Source of the DNA: Carnegiea gigantea
Lineage: Eukaryota > Streptophyta > Magnoliopsida > Caryophyllales > Cactaceae
Assembly: GCA_029747015.1 (NCBI GenBank)
Contig: JAKOGI010000335.1
Coordinates: 406,001-470,000, forward strand
Length of the DNA stretch: 64,000 bases
Direction: 5' to 3'
Shown here: piece by piece, positions 56,961-64,000 of the stretch
Layout: each line of letters starts with the position of its first letter
Position numbering within the stretch: the stretch's first letter is position 1
The notes under the pieces: generated by a model
What the model was told of the DNA's origin: nothing
The model's database searches: none
What the model saw: the letters and a program-made list of their open reading frames with translations, nothing else
Program-made: the position numbers and the translations under genes

Positions 56961-59900
56961 TGGAGCTGTACAAGGTCAGGCTCGATTACGTGCGAAGGAT
57001 CTGGAATGTATTTCCGCAACTGCAACACATGAAATACATTATGTACTCTTGGAAGTTCAAGCAGCAATCCCAGTCGGTAAGCTACTTCCCCAATCCTCTG
57101 TATGACTGGATACGGTTCAATGTACCTTGGGCTAAATTTTCCTGCCATCCCAAATCGTGCAATCCCCTTGGTTGGAGAAACTCGGAGGAATACTTGCTCC
57201 CTTACTTGAAACTCAAGGGGCCTACGCCTCCGGTCACCGTAGCTTTTCTGGCGGCTCTAGGCGGTTATCATACGCTCCTGGATTGCTCTTATTTTATCCG
57301 TGGTGGCTTAGATTAACTCTAGCCCAATGGTCAGAGTTCCATCAATCTCCTGCCAACAGAGCGGGGTCCTGCATCTCCTCCCATACAGTGCCTCATACGG
57401 GGCCATGCCAATACTCGCGTGGTAGCTATTATTGTAGGAGAACTCGATCAGTGCCAACTGTTCATCCCACGCACTTTTAGGTCCAAGGCGTAAGCCCGTA
57501 GCATATCTTCCAAGGTTTGAATAGTACGTTCCGTCTACCCATCCGTGGCAGGGTGGAAGGCAGTACTAAAATGTAGCAACGTTCTAAACGGCTCTTGCAG
57601 CTTTTGCCAAAACCCCGACTGGAACCTGGTGTCCCGATCCGACACTATGGAACTGGGTATCCCGTGCAACCGTACTATCTCCTCGAGGTAGGCTCGAGCT
57701 AACTGATCCATGGTCCAAGTATTCCTCATAGCTATAAAATGCACTGATTTCGTAAGTCTATCCACTACCGCCCAAATGGCATTGTTCTTCCGTTGAGTCA
57801 ACGGCAAACCTATGATGAAATCCATGGACAAAGAGTCCCATTTCCACTAAGGGACATCCAGTGGTTGTAAAAGTCCCGCTAGCTGTTAGTGTTCGATTTT
57901 CACTCGCTGGTAGGTCAGGCACTTTGCCACATAGTCAGCCACTTCCTGTTTCATGTTACTCCACCAGAATGTCTGCCTTAGGTCCCTCTAGAACTTGTTA
58001 CCCCTCGGGTGTACCGAGTGTGGAGTATTGTGCCCCTCGTCTAGTATCTTCTTCTTAAGTGCCTCTATGGCTAGAACACACACGATTATGGAATCGTATG
58101 GTGCCATCCTCATGAATGACGAACCCGGGTGCTTTAACCAACAATATCTCTTCCCTGATCCGCTCGAGTTAAAGGTTTGTAGTCTAGGCTACTCGGATTT
58201 CCTCTATGAGAGTCGGCTGCACCTGCAGGGTGCAAAGTATAGGTTTGGACCTCGGGGTAATCACATTAAGCTCTAACTTGCCGAATTCCTCACATAACTC
58301 GCTTGGGAGCTCTAATAAAGAGCTCAATACTAGATACGGTCAGCGACTCAATGCGTCTGCCACTACATTAGCCTTCCTCGGATGGCACTGAAAATGGACA
58401 TTATAATCTTTCAGAAATTCCAGCCACCTAGTCTGTCTCAAGTTCAGATCCTTTTGTGAGAAAAGGTACTTCAAACTCTGGTGGTTGGTGAAAACTTCAC
58501 AACGTACCCCATACAGGTAATGCCTCCAGATCTTAAGCGCAAACACTACTGCCGCTAACTCCAGGTCATGAGTTGTGTAGTTTCGCTCATATGTCTTCAA
58601 TTGTCGGGAAGTATAGGCTATGACGCGACCCTCTTACATTAGCACACACCCCAAGCCACTCCTAGAGGCATCGTTGTACACTACAAAGTCATTGTCAGCA
58701 GTTAGTAAGGCCAGTATTGGTGCACTCGTCAATTTCTTTTTGAGCTCCTGGAACGCTTCCTCACATTGCTTCGTTAATTCATACCTAGTGGCCTTCCTGG
58801 TCAGATTCGTAAGCGCTGTGGCAATTTTTGAGAAGTTTTGAACAAATCGATGATAGTACCCCGCCAAACCCCAGAAACTCCTTACCTCTGTTGGGTTTTT
58901 AGGTATGGGCCAGTTTGACATAGCCTCGATCTTTTGGGGATCCACCGACACTCCCTCGTTAGATATTACGTGTCCAAGGAGTGCTACTTTTCTCACCCAA
59001 AATTCACATTTTGATAACTTGGCATACAACTTGTTCTTCCTTAAAACTTCCAGGGTTGTTCGTAGGTAGTGGGTGTGCTCCCCTGGGGTTCTCGAGTAAA
59101 TGAGAATATCGTCTATGAACACCACCATGAACTGATCCAAGTAAGGTTTAAAGACCCTGTTCATAAGATCCATGAAGGTTACTGGGGCGTTGGTGAGGCC
59201 AAAGGGCATCACCACGAACTCGTAGTGTCCATATCAGGTATGAAACACAGTTTTGGGTATGTCCTCTTCCTTGATTCAGAGTTGGTGGTACTCCAAACGG
59301 AGGTCAATTTTGGAAAAGGTTCCCGCGCCCCGTAGCTGGTCGAATAAGTCGTCTGTTCTGGGTAGGGGGTAATGGTTCTTGACCGTTATCTTATTCAGCT
59401 CCCGGTAGCCTATGCACAATCTTAGACTCCCATCCTTCTTTTTCACAAATAAGACCGGGGGCCCCCCACGGAGATGTGCTCGGTCGGATATACCCTTTCC
59501 CTAAGAGTTTCTCCAACTGAGTCTTCAATTCCTTTAGTTCGGCTGGCGCCATCAGATAAGGTGCCTTAGAAATAGGGGTGGCTCCGGGGGTCAGGTCGGT
59601 ACAAAACTCCACCTCTCTAAGAGGTGGCATGCTAGGAATTTCATCAGAAAACACACCCGGGAATTCCTTCACCACAGGGAAGTCCTCCAAGGAGGGTCCT
59701 GCATCTTCGGTTTTTGCTACATGACACAGGAATCCCTCGCACCCTTTGCCTAACAGCTTGCGAGCTCTCATCACTGACACCAATTTTATCCCCATTCTAG
59801 GCCTCTGGCCTCTATGCACTACCTTCTCCTCGTTAGGCCCCCTTAGGGTGATTTTTCGTTTAGGGCAGTCTATTTGGGCCTGATATTTAGCTAACCAATC

Positions 59901-60235
59901 CATCCCTAAGATAACACTAAAATCTGTCAACTCAAACTTATACAGGTCTGCCGGAAACTCACATTCATACATTTTTATAGGGTAACCCTCATATAACTCT
60001 TTGCACGACACAGTTTTCCCATCCAGGAGCATCACGGATAGCAGTGAAGATTGTCAGGTGTAATCCCAAGGTCTCAACTAACTTAGCAGATATAAAGGAG
60101 TGCGTGGCACCCGAATCAAATAGAATATCTACTGACTGAGTTAGGGGAGAAAATGTACGCGTCACCACATTGGGAGCCTCCTCTACTTCTTCTTTCCGCA
60201 TTATATAAACTCCAGCACCATTATTCCGGGGCAGT
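56961..60235 (-). pseudogene. Chromovirus pol: protease, reverse transcriptase, RNase H, integrase (broken)
   Basis: Minus-strand domains in order. Protease near 60150-60090 (LFDSGATHSFIS) and SVILGMDWLAKYQAQIDC at about 59920. RT with [15 protein letters not shown] near 59475, [14 protein letters not shown] at 59215 and the catalytic FIDDILIYS near 59110. RNase H ([20 protein letters not shown] at 58590, ending in [10 protein letters not shown]). Degraded HHCC zinc finger around 58080-57890. Integrase core (MSMDFIIGLPL at 57831, SDRDTRFQSGFW near 57640, FHPATDG). Integrase C-terminus (FSPRYIEPYP, YRLGLLLELPRVHNVFHVLQ, PDPSHVIEPD) up to the CACTA insertion. Frames shift or stop several times: near 60000, 59390, 59215, 58620, 57535 and within integrase. 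The product would copy and integrate the element; this copy cannot. Confidence 0.9.
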
Positions 60236-61446
60236 TAGTTAGAGGGTCGGGATTGAGCTGGTTGGGGTGAGCGGCCTACCCTCCCCTGCTCTGGTATGAT
60301 GGTTGGGGCCACTGTCCTTATCCTTGATTCTGCCCATGCCCTTGCCCAGTAGGGGGTGGAGGGAGTGGGCAGTCCTGAATTTGATGTTAGTGGCTTCTAC
60401 AGTGGAAGCACCTCTTTACCGATCGACACTCTTTGGTGAATGCCCTGGTTTCCCGTAAGCGTTACAGGTCACCTTAGACTGTGTATTAGGATACTGGCCA
60501 CCTCGATTAAAGTTGCTCGAGTACTGACCCCCAGCAGGTTGTCGGTTCTACCCTTGCATCTGGTAGTTTCCCCGGTTGTCTCCCTTCCTCTTGGTGCCCC
60601 TCTGCTCGTTGAAATAGTTATTCCGCTCCTTCATCGCCCTTTCCACGTTGATCGCAGTGTCATATAGGTCAACGTAGGAGGCATACTGTCGCACCGACAT
60701 CCTTTCCTTGATAGTCGGATTCAGCCTGGCCTCGAACCTATTCATTTTCAGCCTCTGGTCAGCTACGAAAGCTGGGGCGAATCGTGACAATTCCATGAAC
60801 TTGGAGGCGTACTCGAGGACATTCATGGTCCCTTGCTGTAGCTGCATGAATTCACCCTGCTTAGCCTTCTGAAGGGAGATAGGGTAGAAATAATCCTTGA
60901 TCATTTCTTTGAACTTGTCCTAGCCAAACCTAGGCTCATACTGCCTCTCTCGCACCGTAGCCCACCATAGATCGGCTTTATCCTTCAGGTAGAACACGGC
61001 AAATCCTACCTTCCACTCCTCAGGGCATTAGAGTGTGTCAAATAGTTTCTTCATGCCCCTAATCCAGTCTTCGAAGGTCTTGGGGTCGGGAGTGCCATCA
61101 TAGACAGGTGGATGATGGCTTGCGAACCTCTTAAACATATAGGAGTTATCCTCCTCAACCAGTTTCTCCCGTACCCCCATCAGTCTCTGTATCTACTCGT
61201 TTTCGAGTTATAATTATTCTCCTGGTTTCTGTAGCATCTCCAGTAATGGTAGATTTGTAAGTTCAGCATCCGTTGTGGGCTCATTTCGTCAATCTGACTA
61301 CGGGACCCATTCCCATTTCGAGGGTGTAGGGCCTCCAGTCGCTCCCTTAGGGCCGCCATAGGGGTGTCCTGGTTCGTAGGGACCCTCGTTATAGGATGGG
61401 GTCCAATTTAGGACTCACTGATGTTGTTGTTACTGCTTCCCGCCAT
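60236..61446 (-). pseudogene. Chromovirus gag (broken)
   Basis: It starts at ATG 61446 (MAGSSNNN) with an early in-frame stop. The retrotransposon gag core is recognisable around 60904-60548 (DYFYPISLQKAKQGEFMQLQ, then SRFAPAF and KRKGDNRGNY). A zinc-knuckle remnant (CFHCRSH followed by DCP) lies near 60400-60370. Gag forms the particle around the RNA. Multiple stops and frame changes occur. Confidence 0.82.
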
Positions 61447-62902
61447 TCTGTTTGGGAAATAATTCGGGTTTAATTCCCCTCCTAATAGTTCATATCTTAA
61501 GCTCTCCAAAATTTCAAGCATACAGTACATGCGAGTGCATCATGCAACATTGAACAGGAGCTCGATTTCAGTATATCACCACGTTCAGGTGGTACAACCA
61601 CCACATCACATGTTTAGAAAGTTCACATCAGACAGACATCACATTCACACGATTCATGATTATCACTAACAGAGAACGTTAGTATTCAAATAATCCAAGG
61701 AGATTTTATTGCATAGAATTTCAATAACATAAGAGTTCTATACTAACACTTTTCGTTACATCTCAGTATATAACTTTAGTAGCCACAGGGGCTTATTAGC
61801 AAACCAGACAAACAACTACCAAAACTGTCCTAGCAAAGGAAAGAAAATCCAACTTCCTAGCTACCTCCAGCTTCTACTGGTTAGGGGCGTCCAGTGGGCA
61901 GGTACCGCAACACATCCGGCCAGATCGACCTCACTTCTAGTAGTTCACCCCGATCTCACACTCAGCCCTATTCTATAAGGAATTTGTCTCTTCCTCCAAC
62001 TCTTCTGGTCCTCTGGTTTGCTCATCCTGAATGGTGCGATCCCTCCCTTCTTCTTCCTGATCCCTTATAAGATCTTCACTTCCCATCAGCTGTCTCTCAC
62101 TCACCTCAGAAGATCCCCTTTAGGATCCTCCTCTTTCATCGGTTCTCCCTCACTCGGGTCCTCCTCGGGGTCCTCCTTGGGATCTTCCTCAGGGTCCTCT
62201 TCCTCCATTGGTTCCTCTGCATTCAGGTCACCCATCAGGTCGCTTCCACCCCGGGATCTATCTCAACATGGTTGGCCTCCACTCCTTCCACGTCTCCCTC
62301 CTCATCAGTAAGTTCGTCGCCTGGGGGTGGGGCGTCCTTCTCACTGGCTGTGGGAACACTCTCTAGGCCATGGGTCCCTCCAGTCTCAAATAGTTAATTA
62401 GGTCTTCTATGTCCATCCCCATGGGCTCCCAGTCACACCAACAATAATTTCCCCATGGGCGGGGATCACGAGATCGAGGGTGCAACTCATCAACATAATA
62501 GCACCACACAGGGTCCCCCTTTAGGGTCAGCAACAGAAAGACCACTGGGTTATTCTCAATCGCCAAATAGCTATTGGGCCTATCATCCAGATATCTGGCT
62601 ACTACCCACCTCACATGTCATATGTGGTCCCACACACTCTTCCCTGGCTCCTTAGCTAGCCGATGATGCAGACAAGGACCTCCTACACAGCCGCAATGCT
62701 GGATACCCTCTATTCCTATACAAAGTATGTACACGTAAGATATGCATTCAACCCACAATCATGCATTCATTTATATTATATGCAGATGTTTATAGCCCCC
62801 GGTCCCCGTACTACACTCACCCTTCGTGCGGTCCTTAAGCCTACTGGTTTTAGTCTTTAACTTTTTATAGCCTTTTAGGCGAGCCTTCAGGTCAGTTAAC
62901 CT
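61447..62902 (-). other. Chromovirus 5' region with a degenerate pre-gag ORF
   Basis: Between primer-binding site and gag the minus strand carries an open frame from 62614 (MRWVVARYLDD, then GDPVWCYYVDELHPRSRDPR, ending GPMA at 62363). A shifted frame then codes for an acidic repeat (MEEEDPEEDPKEDPEEDP) at about 62215-62145 and a Glu/Arg-rich tail to about 61975. It is not gag, and I know no function. The rest (61447-61960) shows no gene. Confidence 0.45.
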
Positions 62903-62919
62903 GAGCTCTGATATCACTT
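62903..62919 (-). other. Primer-binding site of the chromovirus
   Basis: The minus strand reads AAGTGATATCAGAGCTC immediately inside the right LTR, close to the TGGTATCAGAGCTC initiator-Met site. Confidence 0.75.
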
Positions 62920-64000
62920 TATAACAGCCCTAAATTTCTAATTCATTAATTTTTGACTATTATTAACCTGCATGGCAGCGAAAATTCTTAACGGGATGTT
63001 ACCGCCGTATTTCTTCTTGGAAATACCCGGCTGGATACCAAACAAACAATCAACACCATAAGTCTTTAGACATAATTAAAAATTTTACATCTTTCGGAAT
63101 TTCAGTGATACCAAATAGTCAAACTACTGTCTATCGATAACAGTGTTCAATCATAAACTTTCTGCATTCGCGCCTCGCCCTACTTTCATGTCCCCAGCCC
63201 CAAGCATAACTAGATCACCTGAAAACAAAATATTTTATAAAACTGAGATAAACTCTATAACAATCACCCCTAACAGTCAACTACGCACACAAATTCATTT
63301 TTAAAACATTTTAAGGGGCAGGGAAAACAGTAAGACTTCTAAGGCACACATCTCATTACTACAGTCTCTTCTGATTACCCAATTCAGGAATATAATTATA
63401 ATTCAGGGTTCAGCAGTTTGATCTTAGGTGAGCGACCCCAGTTGGTCTCATGGTTTGCGCTCCCATTTAGCGCAGCCGCTTAACTCTTTCCTGGCCTACC
63501 ACTACTCAGGCGGTTACTGCTTATCCGTTTCCTGGCGTACCATCAATAAGGATGGTTACCTTTAATCCTGGCCCACGCGTCAGTAGAGTACGTGGCTGCT
63601 CCCATGCATGCACTAGTTTCTTGTGGAAGGCTAATGGCCTTCAATCAACACAGTCTAATTAAAACTCACCATGTTAAGCCCTTTTTAGTTAATGATTTCA
63701 TTCCCCTTCACCGACGATCAATTTAACATGATAAGTTCATTTAAACTCAGTCACTTCCCCCAATAATGACAACACAATAGTAATTCAGGGGTTTCCACTA
63801 ACATAAGAAGTCTCGAGTTCATATCATACCATATCATGCAGATTCTAACGAGTAGACACATTCAGATTCACATATCATTGTTCCTTAAGGACAGTAAATA
63901 GGGCAGTTCTTATCATATTCAAAACACACGCGGCTTCACAATGTGGGGAAGGCTTAAGGCATGATTGTTACCTGAATAATATACAAATTACGGGCTCGAT
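62920..64000 (-). repeat. Right LTR (5' LTR) of the chromovirus, cut by the window end
   Basis: It starts TATAACAGCCC (left copy TGTAGCACCCC) and matches 35116-36200 through the CGGCTGGATACCAAAC, ACTGCTTATCCGTTTCCT and TTCATATCATAC blocks, with an extra ~18-base piece near 63055. About 1.7 kb of the LTR should lie beyond the window. Confidence 0.92.

Larger units (their letters stand above)
35116..64000 (-). mobile_element. Gypsy chromovirus (Tekay/Del type), interrupted, running past the window end
   Basis: Left LTR at 35116-37916 and the first 1.08 kb of the right LTR from 62920 onward are direct repeats (both with TTCTAATTCATTA, then TTGACTATTATTAACCTGCATGGCAGCG). Between them, on the minus strand, are gag, protease, RT, RNase H, integrase and a C-terminal chromodomain. 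An initiator-Met-type primer site lies at 62903-62919 and polypurine sequence beside the left LTR. An 18.7 kb CACTA element sits inside pol. Without it the element would be roughly 13 kb. Several stops and frameshifts make it inactive. The outer right boundary is outside the window, so its TSD cannot be tested. Confidence 0.92.

Noticed and set aside
57861..58391. Plus-strand open frames across 57-59 kb as genes
   Set aside because: They are antisense shadows of the minus-strand integrase and RNase H remnants.

Overview
The window reads as nuclear DNA of a flowering plant, most likely a eudicot. It is AT-rich, has long (TA)n tracts, and has no operons and no long uninterrupted gene. What it holds are plant-type transposable elements (Copia, Gypsy chromovirus, CACTA, hAT, PIF/Harbinger, Mutator-like, LINE) and broken pieces of plant genes (GDSL lipase, ARGONAUTE4-clade, FSH1 serine hydrolase, myosin-binding protein). 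I found no complete host gene and no tRNA, rRNA or CRISPR array.

Layout. Positions 1-6.1 kb: a patchwork with short repeated CCACACTTA motifs at both ends, a minus-strand FSH1 hydrolase fragment, and two diverged copies of a GC-rich first-exon-like segment. 6.1-9.35 kb: a palindrome of about 1.6 kb per arm made of two convergent GDSL-lipase 5' fragments, each with its own promoter region; a third diverged copy of the upstream flank lies at 10.5-11.2 kb, and a hAT MITE sits between. 11.9-15.7 kb: an LTR-bounded, internally deleted Copia element with a perfect target-site duplication (TSD). 16.8-17.3 kb: a two-exon remnant of an AGO4-type gene. 19.1-22.0 kb: a Tourist-like MITE, a LINE-type insertion carrying only ORF1 (RRM), and a GGGGACGGGG-type hAT MITE. 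24.9-26.15 kb: a Pack-MULE carrying a myosin-binding-protein fragment.

26.9-34.9 kb is a degenerate minus-strand Copia pol split by a 5.2 kb non-autonomous Gypsy-like element (28.2-33.4 kb). From 35.1 kb to beyond the window end is a minus-strand Tekay/Del-type Gypsy chromovirus. Its pol is cut just before the chromodomain by an 18.7 kb CACTA transposon (38.2-57.0 kb). The CACTA transposase gene is in turn cut by an 11.5 kb large retrotransposon derivative with 4.4 kb LTRs (41.8-53.3 kb). The nesting gives relative ages: chromovirus, then CACTA, then the large-LTR element; and Copia, then the 5.2 kb element. TSDs support most boundaries: ATATT, GCAGC, ATGCC, TCT, CTTTAATC, GATTGAGC, TAA, ACAATTAAAC and a 17-bp LINE TSD.

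The strongest biological lead is the GDSL palindrome. A transcript from either promoter that runs through the centre would fold into a long, imperfectly paired hairpin matching GDSL lipase mRNA, which is the expected structure of a young small-RNA/proto-MIRNA locus. All homologies were recognised by eye; no database search was run.
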